Below, piece by piece: positions 33,701 to 42,306 of a stretch of 64,000 nucleotides of DNA. The notes under the pieces were generated by a model. That model made no database searches and was not told the origin of the DNA. It was given only the letters and a program-made list of their open reading frames with translations. The DNA comes from Streptomyces profundus. GTDB taxonomy: Bacteria > Actinomycetota > Actinomycetes > Streptomycetales > Streptomycetaceae. Numbering within the stretch: position 1 is the first letter of the stretch; each line of letters starts with the position of its first letter. The DNA lies in assembly GCF_020740535.1 (NCBI RefSeq), contig NZ_CP082362.1:5268501-5332500 (forward strand), given 5' to 3'. The position numbers were made by a program, and so were the translations under genes.

Positions 33701-34802
33701 GGGCGACGGCGGGGTCGGGGCCGCCGTGATCGTCACCGCGCGGGGCCGGGTCGGCTCGCTGCCGCTGCCGCTGCTGCGCGAGGATGCCGCGCCGCTGCGC
33801 GCCTACGGCCCGGCCGGCGGGGCGACGCGCGATCTGGGGCCGGTGACGGAGCCGCCGCCGGGGCCCTCGTTCCGGCGGCAGCTCGACCGGCTCTGCTCCT
33901 GGGCCTGGTACGCCGCCATGGATCCGCTGCTTGAGGCGCTCGGCCCGGAGGCGGCGGACGGCCGTCCGCCCAAGCTGGTGCTGGTCCCGATGGGCACGTT
34001 CGGCGTGGTGCCCTGGCACGCGGCGTGGGGGCAGGTGGCCGGCGGCCGGCGCCACGCGGTCGAGATCGCCGAGATCTCGTATGCCGCCTCCGCCCGGCTG
34101 CTGTGCGAGGTGGCGGGCAGGTCCCACGCGCCGCCAGGCGAGGCCGCGCTGGTCGTCGGCGATCCGACCGGCGATCTGCGGTACGCGGGGGAGGAGGCCG
34201 ACGCGGTGCAGCGGGTCCTCTATCCGGCGGGTCGTTTCCTCGGCCGACGCACCGGCGGCGCCCCCGCCGGTGCCGGCACCCCGGGCGAGGTGCTGACCTG
34301 GCTGCGCGGCGCCGGGAGCGCGGGCGCCGTGCTCCATCTCGCCTGCCATGGCACGGTCGCCGAACGCGGCAGCCGCAGCGCCTGTCTCTCGCTCGACGGG
34401 GGCGAGTTGTCCGCCGAGGAGCTGACCGAGGCACACGGCGCCGGCCCCGCCGGGGTCGGTCTCGTGGTGTTGGCCGCCTGCCGCAGCCATGTGTCCGGGC
34501 GCGGCCACAACGAGGCGTACACCCTGGCGACGGCGTTTCTGGTCACCGGGGCGCGCTCGGTGGTGGGTTCGCTGTGGCCGGTGCCGGACGACGCCACCTC
34601 GGTGCTGATGTTCATGACCCACTGGTTCCTGCGCCGCGAGGGCGAGCCCCCGGGCCGCGCGTTGCGCCGGGCGCAGCTGTGGATGCTGGACCCGGCGCGG
34701 GAGATCCCGCCGGCGATGCCGGCCGCGCTGGCCGAGCGGGCCGTGGCCGGCGACCCGCACGACCTCGCCGCCTGGGCCGGGTTCACCCACCTCGGCCGCT
34801 GA
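30735..34802 (+). CDS. TPR-CHAT caspase-like protease (1355 aa)
   Basis: Residues 1 to about 1000 are helical TPR-like repeats rich in acidic residues (AEEHGDALILLGRALFHRYD, DLADVVAAADHYRALVEAPA and many similar). Residues about 1030-1355 form a CHAT domain: KLVLVPMGTFGVVPWHAAW, SYAASARLLCE, catalytic His1205 in LHLACHGTV, catalytic Cys1249 in LVVLAACRS, then ARSVVGSLWPVPDDAT. CHAT peptidases are caspase relatives; TPR-CHAT proteins act as effectors or regulators, including in Craspase. GTG overlaps the RES stop. Position suggests that it senses a trigger through its repeats and cleaves the antitoxin or another protein to free the RES toxin. It converges with the caspase gene; the two stop codons abut (TGATCA). 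Confidence 0.9.
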   Translation: MSDEEPDQRAERDRLLARLGTFDGGAEELSATWHSVGELSLYLYEDEGAEPDLRLAEEMLERAASVGTAEEHGDALILLGRALFHRYDLTGDAEHVGRAQEMLTAGLRGLEGRDDFAELTRFGRLQLALVRTARYQAAEDEDDRAALIEEAWPALEEALAEWTDPEEDEDEGAVLTLRAELADLRYERAYHTGDLADVVAAADHYRALVEAPAPGADLPTVRFLFARALMLRGLGSPEPEHLLAARREFDELLEDVAGFDEEPWWLGQARIRRAYLRADEALSRRDPRQLLPAVHEIEQLIAEPDALTTIPAVFLDLFARLLYERAAADDDEAGRERALGLLRIVVDTWDEANDGDRGWLPGVLLATFQQQRYLDDQDPARLADVVAGAERALALSEVPQDLTDVSLLALGWARREQVKLGLLPADSTEIPPKDKVKAAFDGMLASHREGRVFIDYGERAEKWATATDLAFKVRRAVAAFDQAYAEWASFEDGDDRTEGAVQLLNWLVLLDPEGTHVVEERRQTLIDAAVHAQGRDDAWLGRAHVAAGLVRIGQGLGSGAARTDEVAHHLERARELRASGPGVHILGMHAAAGRGRRFGGSDDLEAGLRAADELLAEGRLNAYLHGLITCEAAVMAGEVAVRRGDLPAVDAAIDRLAESIARVPAAAPARVHLVATLEGLTAQRDNLADSLGAPPRSSPADRGTAAGIRHGAARFPRAYRASMLGNTGAIRSAHAMERRDRDALMEAAGLLEEAIELSDEDGDAQLRYITSLGINRFALSHLEQRPSRRAELLARAVVLLEEAARAAAGPAHPMWAAASGTLGGLYRVRDAAGDRPRSRATGLAGLRGLAWSTLLQAGTEHAADAARQATTSALDVASWCLDDGVPAEAVRALDACRGLVLHSALTSASVPESLAEAGRPDLVDEWHAAGETDSGPGSDLRRRVFEVLTEGGGTSSARQALLDPPEPDEIARALLATGADALVYLMPASGDGGVGAAVIVTARGRVGSLPLPLLREDAAPLRAYGPAGGATRDLGPVTEPPPGPSFRRQLDRLCSWAWYAAMDPLLEALGPEAADGRPPKLVLVPMGTFGVVPWHAAWGQVAGGRRHAVEIAEISYAASARLLCEVAGRSHAPPGEAALVVGDPTGDLRYAGEEADAVQRVLYPAGRFLGRRTGGAPAGAGTPGEVLTWLRGAGSAGAVLHLACHGTVAERGSRSACLSLDGGELSAEELTEAHGAGPAGVGLVVLAACRSHVSGRGHNEAYTLATAFLVTGARSVVGSLWPVPDDATSVLMFMTHWFLRREGEPPGRALRRAQLWMLDPAREIPPAMPAALAERAVAGDPHDLAAWAGFTHLGR

Positions 34803-36725
34803 TCACGGGACGACGGTGCGCAGCGACAGCGTGTAGGTCGTCCAATCGCCCGGCCCCGCTCCGCCCGTGGCCGGCCCCAGATCGCGCTCCGCGCGTCGCG
34901 GCGGCGTCAGCCGCAACACCCCGTCGGCGCCCGGCCCCTGGGCGGCCCGGTGCGCTCCCGTGGACGGGTCCCAGGCGTCGAGATGGAAGGGGACGGTGTT
35001 CAACTCCCCTTCGGCCACGATGAGTTTCAACCAGTCGCGGACGGCGGCCCCCGGCTCGGGCCGCCGTCCGGGGGGCAGGGACAGCTGCACGGGGTCCCCG
35101 TCGAGGGCGTGCCCGGTGCGGCCGGGGCCGATGAAGTCGCCGGGGAAGAGCACCGAGTGGCTGCGGTAGCTGTCCGTGAGGTTGAGGAGCGCGCACCAGA
35201 GGGTGCGGCGCGAGCGGTTGTGCAGCCGGATCGAGACGCGCGGGGCCCGCCAGCCGGTCGGCGTCCTGGTGTAGGCGCAGACCAACTCCCGTGCGCCGTC
35301 GCCGGGACGCGGCTCCTCGCCGCCCTCCGGCACCACGTCGACGCGGACGGGCGAGCCGAGGAGGGCGGTGGGGTTCTCCAGTTCGCGGATCTGGTGCCAG
35401 CGCGCCAGATGCGTCAGGCAGGAGACGACCCGGCGCGCGTCCGCCGGACCGCGCAGCGGCAGCGGTGCCACCAGGGCGCCGCCGTCGCGGCCCAGGATCT
35501 CGGCGCGCCCCGCGGTGGCCAGAACGCGGAGCCGCAGCGGCCCGGCCGTCCGCTCCCCCGGCGTCGGACGGCGCAGCAGTGGGGACGGGCCGCCGCCGGG
35601 CCCCGCGGTGCGCAGCGCTTCCTCCAGCAGGCCGGTGGGCCCCGGCCCCGCCGCCTCCAACGTGACGGTGGCCGGCGGCAGTTCGAGCGCGGAGAGGGTC
35701 ACCGGGTAGGTGCGCTCCGGGTCGGGTGACCAGCCGTCGGGCAGGACCAGGGTGTGGTCCCGCCGGATCTCGGCGGCCCGCACGGTCCCGCCCCTCGAAG
35801 GGCCCGCCGCCGTGAACTCGATGCCGGCCGGCGTCCCCGGGAGGGCGCCGGGACGCAGCCCGTGCACCGCACCGCAGTCCACCTCCCAGCCGTCCCGTCC
35901 GGACCGCAGCAGGTGCGGAGCCGGGGGTTCGGCCGGGGCCGGGCCGAGGAAGGGCCGGTCAGCGGGGCCGCCGGGCTCCAGCGGGTGCAGCACCGGATGT
36001 TGGGCCTCGGTGGCGATCCGCACCCGGGCATGGGCGGCGGCCAGCACCTCGCGGCAGCTGGCGTTCCGGTCGGCACCGGAGCCGAGCACCCCGAGCAGGG
36101 CACGGGTGAACAGGCCATGGGTCCTGCCGCCCACCGTGTCCTCAAGGGCGAGCTGGTCGAGGCGGCTCGCGGCGAGCAGCACATGGCGCGGCCGTCCTGG
36201 CGTTCCCTGCTCCGTGGTGGGGACGAGGTCCCGCGCGGGGGGCCGGTCGGACGCCGGCGGCAGGAAACGGGCGACGCGTCCGCCCTCGCGTGTCCCGCCG
36301 CCGGAGTAGCAGCAGTCGAGCACGGCGACCGGGTGCCCGCCACCGGCGGCGACCGAGTCGAGCAGCGCGCCGAGTCGCCGGTCGACCAGGGGGCCATCGG
36401 CACAGGCGAGCGCCTGGTACCAGCCGGTGGGTTCCCTCCGCGCGTCCTCGGGCCGCTCGGCGGGGAACCTGGTGCCGTGCCCGGAGAACCAGAACAGCGC
36501 GCTGTCCCCCGCCCGGGAGCGGCCCAGATGGCGGGTGATCCCGTCGGCGATCGCCGACGCGGTGGCCTCGCCGTCGCGCAGCACCCTCAGCCGCAGCCGG
36601 TCGCCCACCCGTCCGCGCAGCCAGTCCTCCACCGCCGCCACGTCGTTGAGGCAGCCACGCAGGGAACGCCCGTGGTGGGCCGCGTAGTCGTCGATGCCGA
36701 CGAGGAGGGCGTACACCGTGTTCAT
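34803..36725 (-). CDS. Caspase-fold (peptidase C14) protein with C-terminal beta-rich domain
   Basis: 640 residues. Residues 1 to about 260 are a caspase p20-like domain: YALLVGIDDYA, CLNDVAAVEDWL, catalytic His83 in WFSGHGTRF, catalytic Cys139 in VAVLDCCYSGGG, then RHVLLAASRLDQLALE. The C-terminal half is beta-rich and includes VSIRLHNRSRRTLWCALLNL and DWLKLIVAEGELN, resembling the substrate-presenting domains attached to other bacterial metacaspase-like proteins (DUF4384-like). It has no signal peptide, so it acts in the cytoplasm. It faces the RES-CHAT operon tail to tail and diverges from a Ycf46-type AAA ATPase across 116 bp. Confidence 0.9.
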   Translation of the reverse strand: MNTVYALLVGIDDYAAHHGRSLRGCLNDVAAVEDWLRGRVGDRLRLRVLRDGEATASAIADGITRHLGRSRAGDSALFWFSGHGTRFPAERPEDARREPTGWYQALACADGPLVDRRLGALLDSVAAGGGHPVAVLDCCYSGGGTREGGRVARFLPPASDRPPARDLVPTTEQGTPGRPRHVLLAASRLDQLALEDTVGGRTHGLFTRALLGVLGSGADRNASCREVLAAAHARVRIATEAQHPVLHPLEPGGPADRPFLGPAPAEPPAPHLLRSGRDGWEVDCGAVHGLRPGALPGTPAGIEFTAAGPSRGGTVRAAEIRRDHTLVLPDGWSPDPERTYPVTLSALELPPATVTLEAAGPGPTGLLEEALRTAGPGGGPSPLLRRPTPGERTAGPLRLRVLATAGRAEILGRDGGALVAPLPLRGPADARRVVSCLTHLARWHQIRELENPTALLGSPVRVDVVPEGGEEPRPGDGARELVCAYTRTPTGWRAPRVSIRLHNRSRRTLWCALLNLTDSYRSHSVLFPGDFIGPGRTGHALDGDPVQLSLPPGRRPEPGAAVRDWLKLIVAEGELNTVPFHLDAWDPSTGAHRAAQGPGADGVLRLTPPRRAERDLGPATGGAGPGDWTTYTLSLRTVVP

Positions 36726-36841
36726 GGTCGGCAGTCTGGCAGCCGAACCTCCCGCGTCCCGACCGCAGTTGGGCGGTTGCCGGGCGGATTCCGGGCGCCC
36801 TCCGTCCGGGGGCCGCACATGACGCAGGAACGAAGGCCACG

Positions 36842-38408
36842 ATGACCAACTACGCCGACACGCGGCGCGATCTGGACAGCTTCCTCAACGCGAGGGTGCC
36901 GGTCATCGGCGTGCGCACCATCGAGCAGCGGCGGGCGCTGCGGCTGGTGCGCGAGGTCGCCACCGACAGCCGCCGCGCCGCGATGCCGTTCTGGATCTAC
37001 ACCAGGGCCACCGGGCTGCGCGATCTGCGCTCCCAGGTGACGGTGCAGGACGACAGGTCGCTGACCGGCGCCATGGAGTTCGCCGCCGCACAGTTCATCA
37101 ACCGTCCGCAGGCCACGCTGGTCCTGGTCGACCCGGACGATCTGGACGCCGACACCCAGTTCACCCGGCATGTCGCCGAGTTGGCCCGGCTCGCCGACGC
37201 CAACGCCGGCTCCATCGTGCTGGTCACGGACAAGCCGATCTGGAGCGGCCTCCAGCGGCTCGGCATGAGCGTGTCGCTCGACCTGCCGGACGCCGAGGAG
37301 ATGTACCGGACGCTCCGTGGCCTCCTCGACGATCACGAGGGGATCGTCCCCATCGCGTGGGACGAGCAGGACCGGCGCCGCGCCGCCGAGTTCCTCCGGG
37401 GGGTGACCGAGGCGGAGGCCACCAACCTCATCGCCACCATCCTCTCCAAGGGGTCGGTCGACAAGGACGACGTCCTCGCCGTCGCCCGCCACAAGGACCA
37501 CATCTTCAGCGATCTCTCCGGCCTGGAACGCATCCAGCTCCAGGACACCGATCACCAGATCGGTGGGCTCGGCAACCTCCGCACCTGGCTGCGGCGGAAG
37601 CGCGAGCTGATGCACGCCGACCTGCGCGGCACCGGGCTCCACCCGCCACGCGGGGCGCTGCTCGTCGGCGTGCCAGGGTGCGGCAAGTCGCTGTCGGCCA
37701 AGGCCATCGCCGCCGAGTGGCGACTGCCCCTCTACCGGCTCGACATGGCCAGCATCCACGGCAAGTACCTCGGCGAGTCGGAGGGCCGGATGCGGGAGGC
37801 GCTGGACACGGCGGACCGGGTCGCGCCGTGTGTCCTGTGGATCGACGAGGTCGAGAAGGGCCTGGCGGGGGCCCACGACGGCACCGGCGCCAGCCAGCGG
37901 GTCCTCGGCCACTTCCTGTTCTGGCTCCAGGAGTCCACCTCCCGGGCGTTCGTGGTGGCCACCGCCAACGACGCGCGCGCTCTGCCGCCCGAGGTGCTCC
38001 GCAAGGGGCGGTTCGACGAGCTGTTCTTCGTGGACCTGCCGGACGAGGGGGACCGCGCGGAGATCATCGAGCTCTACTACCGCCGCTATGTCAAGGCGGA
38101 GCCCGACCCCGAGCGGGTCGCCCGGCTGGTCGACCTCTCGGAGGGGTTCGCCGGCTCCGACATCGAGTCGGCCCTGCACGAGGTCGGCGCCGAGGTCTTT
38201 CTGGGCGGCGGCGCGGAGAACCTGCGCCCTTCGTTCGTGGAGGACGTCTTCGCCAACACCGCCCCGCTCAGCCGGACCAACCCCGAACAGATCGAGGAGA
38301 TCCGCTCCTGGGGCCGCGACCGCGCCGTCCCGGCCGGCCGCGCGCGGCTTCGCCGCGACCGACCCCGCCTCGCGCGGCAACCGCCGGGTCGTCCACTGGG
38401 CCGACTGA
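36842..38408 (+). CDS. Ycf46-type AAA+ ATPase, apparent frameshift near the C-terminus
   Basis: About 520 residues. N-terminal non-ATPase part (DLDSFLNARVPVIGVRTIEQ) precedes the AAA core: Walker A LVGVPGCGKSLSAKAIA near residue 277, SIHGKYLGESEGRMREAL, Walker B CVLWIDEVEKGL, sensor VVATANDARALPPEVLRKGRFDELF-type segment (as VVATANDARAL and LRKGRFDEL). After IRSWGRDRAVPA the reading frame loses its family-like end; the expected tail GFAATDPASRGNRRVVHWAD with its stop at 38406-38408 lies one base out of phase. One extra base in the GC run at about 38330-38346 explains this. As written, the original frame runs on into the next gene. It may be a sequencing error or a genuine frameshift. Confidence 0.8.
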
Positions 38409-38579
38409 AGGACGTGTCCGAACCGGCGAAGTCGGGCGTTCGACGGCAACGTTCGATCCTGGTGGTGGCGACTGGGGTGCGGGAGCGGGTGCCGGCTTTC
38501 GGGGCCGTTCCCGATCCGTACCGCCATCGGGCCCGCTGTCACGGCGGGTCCGGTCCCCTCGCGACGGGAAGGCTGATCC

Positions 38580-39974
38580 ATGTTCGAGAAACCACGGACG
38601 TCCGGTGTCCGGGGCGTGCGGCGTGGCCTCGTGGCCGGTGCCGCGCTCGCCATCGCCGGCGTGCTCCTGGCGCCCGCCGGCTCGGCCGGCGCGACCTCGG
38701 AGCCGGAGGCGCTGGCCGACAAGCAGACCCGGGTCCCGCGGTTCATGGTCGACGCGGGCGCCGAGACGGGGAACGTCGCCGAGTCGGAGCACTTCGCGGT
38801 CCGCTGGGGCGACGCGGTCGACGCGGTGGCCTGGGGCCGGGAGAACCGGGGCATCGACAACTACCCGCAGTGGGTCGCGGACCACATGGACGAGATCTAC
38901 GCGTTCTATGTGGACGAGGTCGGGTTCGTCGATCCGGCCGAGCACGAGGTCGGGTCCCAGTACCGGATCAACCTGCACCTGTGCGGGACCTGGTCGGGCG
39001 ACTTCCTGCCGCCGGCCAACTGGGCCGGCGGGGACGACATCGGCCTGGGCCACATGTGTCTGCCGTACGACAAGATCTGGGACGACTGGGTCGAGTCGCA
39101 CGAGTTCAACCACGTGCTCCAGATCTACGCCGTCGACCTCAACATCGCGGCGGGACACGGCGGCGGTTGGGGCGCGGGCAACCCGGTGGCCGGGCCGGTC
39201 TGGGAGGCGCACGCCAACTACATGGCCCGCATGAAGCGCCCCGAGGTGGTCGTCGGCTCCGGCTACCTCGTCGACCGCCAGCATCGGCGCTGGCTGTCCC
39301 AGGAGACCTACTACGGCGACTGGATGCTGTTCAACACCATCCGGGACCTCTACGGACCCGAGGTGATCGACCAGTTCTGGTACGAGGCCGAGCAGGGTGA
39401 GCATCCGATCGACACCATCAAGCGCGTCCTCGGACTCGACCACCAGGAGTTCGCCGAGCTGATCGCGGAGTTCACCTCGCGGCAGGTCGTCTACGACTTC
39501 GCCGACGGTGCCGCGATCCGGAGCGACCTCTGGCGCGGCGGGGAGAGCTACCGCCCCCTGCACACCGACCCGCTGGTGGGCCTCGGCGGCGACGCGTACC
39601 GGATCGCCGACAGCGACGCCCCGCACCAGTACGGGCACAACATCGTCGAGCTCGACCCGGACGGCGACCAGGTGTCCGTCCAGCTGCGGGGGGCGTCCGA
39701 ACTCGCCGGCGCCGACTGGCGGTTCCGGCTCGCCGCCGTGTCGCCCGACTTCTCCGTCCGCTACAGCGACACCTTCGCCCCCGGCCAGACGGCCGAGTTC
39801 GGCCTGCGGGACGGCGAGACGTCCCTGATCCTCACCGTCGCCGCCACCCCCTCGCAGCACCGCGACTACCCGGCCGGGCAGGTCGAGGTCGGCGACCCGT
39901 TCCCCTACGAACTCACCATCCAGGGCGCCACGCCGGCGACGACGACAGGGGAGAGCGCGGCCCAGGACCGGTAG
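38580..39974 (+). CDS. Secreted HEXXH metallopeptidase-like protein (DUF6055-like)
   Basis: 464 residues. Signal peptide of about 38 residues (VRRGLVAGAALAIAGVLLAP, then AGSAGA). The mature protein contains ESEHFAVRWGD, a HEFNH (HEXXH) zinc-binding motif in WVESHEFNHVLQ and a downstream GPVWEAHANYM that could supply the third ligand. A C-terminal beta domain follows. This suggests a secreted zinc-dependent peptidase-like protein; enzymatic activity is not certain. GGGAAGG precedes the ATG. The gene stands alone between the AAA gene and the sterol desaturase gene. Confidence 0.78.
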   Translation: MFEKPRTSGVRGVRRGLVAGAALAIAGVLLAPAGSAGATSEPEALADKQTRVPRFMVDAGAETGNVAESEHFAVRWGDAVDAVAWGRENRGIDNYPQWVADHMDEIYAFYVDEVGFVDPAEHEVGSQYRINLHLCGTWSGDFLPPANWAGGDDIGLGHMCLPYDKIWDDWVESHEFNHVLQIYAVDLNIAAGHGGGWGAGNPVAGPVWEAHANYMARMKRPEVVVGSGYLVDRQHRRWLSQETYYGDWMLFNTIRDLYGPEVIDQFWYEAEQGEHPIDTIKRVLGLDHQEFAELIAEFTSRQVVYDFADGAAIRSDLWRGGESYRPLHTDPLVGLGGDAYRIADSDAPHQYGHNIVELDPDGDQVSVQLRGASELAGADWRFRLAAVSPDFSVRYSDTFAPGQTAEFGLRDGETSLILTVAATPSQHRDYPAGQVEVGDPFPYELTIQGATPATTTGESAAQDR

Positions 39975-40008
39975 TTGCGACATCACTTGTGGGAAAGTGA
40001 CAAGGTTT

Positions 40009-40066
40009 GGCCCCGGCTGGACGCTTTGTGGCCCGTTACTTGGTGGTAACAGCGTCTAGCCGGGCC
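40009..40066 (+). promoter_or_regulatory. Large structured hairpin upstream of the sterol desaturase gene
   Basis: Arms 40009-40025 and 40051-40066 pair almost completely (GGCTGGACGCT with AGCGTCTAGCC at the centre). A second helix, GTTAC-TTGGTG-GTAAC, is nested inside. A smaller inverted repeat TCACTT/AAGTGA lies at 39983-40000. It may terminate the preceding gene or form a structured 5' leader ending 25 nt before the next ATG. Confidence 0.5.
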
Positions 40067-40091
40067 CCGGCCCCCGCTCTACGGTCGTCAC

Positions 40092-40967
40092 ATGCCGAAC
40101 CTGCCCGATGTCGTGCTGTGGTCCATACCCGCGTTCGTGCTGCTGACCGTCGTGGAGATGGTCAGCTATCGCATCCATCCGGACGAGGACAAGGCCGGGT
40201 ACGAGACCAAGGACGCCACCACCAGTCTCAGCATGGGCATCGGCAGTCTGGTCTTCGACCTGCTGTGGAAGATCCCGATCGTCGCGATCTACACGGCCGT
40301 CCACGAACTGACGCCGCTCCGGGTCCCGTTGGAGTGGTGGACGATCCCGCTGATGCTGCTGGCGCAGGACTTCCTCTACTACTGGAGCCACCGGGGGCAC
40401 CATGTCATCCGCATCCTGTGGGCCTGCCATGTGGTCCACCACAGCAGCCGGAAGTTCAACCTCACCACCGCGCTGCGGCAGCCGTGGACGAGTTGGACCT
40501 CCTGGCCGTTCTATCTGCCGATGATCGCCCTCGGGGTGCATCCGGCGGCCGTCGCGTTCTGCTCCTCGGTCAACCTGGTGTACCAGTTCTGGATCCACAC
40601 CGAGCGCGTCGACAAGCTGCCCCGCCCGGTCGAGTACCTCCTCAACACGCCCTCGCACCACCGGGTGCACCACGCCTCCCAGGGCGACTACCTGGACCGG
40701 AACTTCGGCGGCATCCTCATCGTCTGGGACCGCGCGTTCGGCTCCTGGGCCGGGGAGACCGAGCGGCCCGTCTTCGGCCTCACCAAGAACATCGACACCC
40801 ACAACCCGCTGCGCGTGGCCACCCACGAGTACGCGGCCATCGCCCGCGACGTCCGGGCCGCGACCGGTTGGCGCGAGCGCGCCGGGCGGGTGTTCCGCGG
40901 GCCCGGCTGGCAGCCGCGTCCCGAGCGCGTCACCCCCGAGCGCGTCACCCCCGGGCGTGCCGCGTGA
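40092..40967 (+). CDS. Sterol desaturase / fatty acid hydroxylase family membrane protein
   Basis: 291 residues with about four membrane segments and the three His clusters of the non-haem di-iron fatty-acid hydroxylase superfamily: HRGHH, HVVHHSS and the HHRVHH triplet, plus a further THEYAA His near the end. Members introduce hydroxyl or double bonds into lipids or sterols, or cleave ether lipids. The next gene, a lysoplasmalogenase-type protein, supports an ether-lipid theme. The C-terminus carries a 16-bp direct repeat encoding PERVT twice. Its stop overlaps the start of the next gene. Confidence 0.9.
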   Translation: MPNLPDVVLWSIPAFVLLTVVEMVSYRIHPDEDKAGYETKDATTSLSMGIGSLVFDLLWKIPIVAIYTAVHELTPLRVPLEWWTIPLMLLAQDFLYYWSHRGHHVIRILWACHVVHHSSRKFNLTTALRQPWTSWTSWPFYLPMIALGVHPAAVAFCSSVNLVYQFWIHTERVDKLPRPVEYLLNTPSHHRVHHASQGDYLDRNFGGILIVWDRAFGSWAGETERPVFGLTKNIDTHNPLRVATHEYAAIARDVRAATGWRERAGRVFRGPGWQPRPERVTPERVTPGRAA

Positions 40968-41623
40968 TGGCCGCCGGCCCCTCCCGGGTGCTGCTCGGCG
41001 CGTTCCTGCTGGTCGCGGGGGTGGACCTGGCCGCGGTGCTCGTGGGCGCCGACCTCGCCCACGTCATCGCCAAACCGCTTCTGATGCCGCTGCTCGCCGC
41101 CTACGCGGCCAGCCGTGGCGCCCCCCGACTCCTCGTTCTCGCGCTGCTGTTCGGCTGGGGCGGCGATGTCTTCCTGCTCCCCGACGCCGACTGGGCGTTC
41201 CTGGTCGGCATGGGCTCCTTCGCCGCCGGCCATGTCTGCTATCTGACGCTCTTCGGCCGCGCCCGCGCGCCCGCGCTCCTCGGCCCCGGCTACGCGGTGG
41301 TGCTGGTCGTCGCCGTCGCCCTGCTCTGGCCCGACCTGCCCGCCGAACTCCGCGTCCCCGTCGCCGCGTACTCCCTGCTGCTGGCCGCCATGGCCTACCG
41401 CGCCGGCTCCCTCGGCCCCCGCACCGCCGCGGGCGGCGCGCTGTTCCTGCTCTCCGACACCCTGATCGCCACGGACATCGCGGAGTGGCCCCAGCTCCCC
41501 GCCTCGGACTTCTGGGTCATGTCCACCTACGTCGCCGCGCAGTTCCTCCTCACGACGGGCCTCCTCACGACGGACCGCGCGACGGCGCGGACGTCGCCGC
41601 GTGCCCGCGGCATCACAAAATGA
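40967..41623 (+). CDS. YhhN-family lysoplasmalogenase-like membrane protein
   Basis: 218 residues and about seven to eight hydrophobic segments. Motifs typical of YhhN/TMEM86 are HVIAKPLLMPLL, LLFGWGGDVFLL and the FAAGHVCYL helix, with LFLLSDTLIA near the end; the conserved Asp residues form the predicted active site. The family hydrolyses the vinyl-ether bond of lysoplasmalogens. ATG at 40967 shares its A with the preceding stop (an in-frame GTG is 3 nt earlier). Coupling with a di-iron hydroxylase-family gene suggests joint action on ether lipids. Confidence 0.87.
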   Translation: MAAGPSRVLLGAFLLVAGVDLAAVLVGADLAHVIAKPLLMPLLAAYAASRGAPRLLVLALLFGWGGDVFLLPDADWAFLVGMGSFAAGHVCYLTLFGRARAPALLGPGYAVVLVVAVALLWPDLPAELRVPVAAYSLLLAAMAYRAGSLGPRTAAGGALFLLSDTLIATDIAEWPQLPASDFWVMSTYVAAQFLLTTGLLTTDRATARTSPRARGITK

Positions 41624-41667
41624 TCACTTGGGCCACACGTCTACGTCACGTGCGAAATGCTTTGATC

Positions 41668-42306
41668 ATGAGAAAGCACACCCGCGCCCTGGGCATCGCC
41701 GCCGTCACCGCCACCCTGCTCGCTCTGACCGGGTGCGGCGACGACGACGCCGAACCCACCAGGGCGGTCGACTCCAGTGACCAGCCCGCCGACGAGGCAC
41801 CCACCGACGAGCCGGCGGACACAGACGAACCCGCCACCGACGATGACGACGGCGAGGAGCCGGGCGGGGCCTCGCTCCCCGGCGACCTCGCCTTTGGCGA
41901 CACCCACAACTGGAACGACGACACGAGCGTCACCGTCGCCGGTGTCACGGAGGTGCCGCTCGACCAACTCAGCGAGTTCGACGTCGAGTTCCTGACGGAG
42001 GGGCACACGCCCGTCGCGGTCGAGGTGGCCATCCACAACGAGGGCGACGTCCCGCTCGACCTCGCCGAGTTCGCCTTCTTCGTCCGCGGGGCCACCACCG
42101 GCGGCGAGGCCGACTCGCTCTTCCTGGACGGTGACGAGTTCCTCGAAGGGCGGCTGGCACCCGGGCAGACGCGTGATCACATCGAGCATGTCTCGTTCGA
42201 CGTCGGGGCGTACGGCGCCGACATCACCGTCGAGACGATGCGCTTCTACGAGGGCATGGACTTCGACAACCCCGTCTGGGCCGGCACCATCGGCTCTACG
42301 GCGTGA
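41668..42306 (+). CDS. Lipoprotein with acidic linker and immunoglobulin-like domain
   Basis: 212 residues. Signal peptide with lipobox LALTGC (Cys23), then an Asp/Glu/Pro-rich linker of about 45 residues. The rest (about 70-212) is a beta-rich domain with [32 protein letters not shown] and [18 protein letters not shown], resembling the DUF4352-like immunoglobulin-fold proteins common on actinobacterial surfaces. Function unknown. No strong ribosome site precedes the ATG. Its last 11 bp overlap the convergent epoxide hydrolase gene. Confidence 0.82.
   Translation: MRKHTRALGIAAVTATLLALTGCGDDDAEPTRAVDSSDQPADEAPTDEPADTDEPATDDDDGEEPGGASLPGDLAFGDTHNWNDDTSVTVAGVTEVPLDQLSEFDVEFLTEGHTPVAVEVAIHNEGDVPLDLAEFAFFVRGATTGGEADSLFLDGDEFLEGRLAPGQTRDHIEHVSFDVGAYGADITVETMRFYEGMDFDNPVWAGTIGSTA

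Noticed and set aside
36842..38408. AAA ATPase as a MoxR protein of the VMAP ternary system
   Set aside because: Its N-terminal domain and core match Ycf46-type AAA proteins, no vWA gene lies nearby, and it is 24 kb from the VMAP-type gene.
38409..39400. Continuation of the AAA reading frame over the next gene
   Set aside because: The translation becomes low-complexity and overlaps the well-supported secreted HEXXH protein in another frame; a frameshift near 38340 explains it better.
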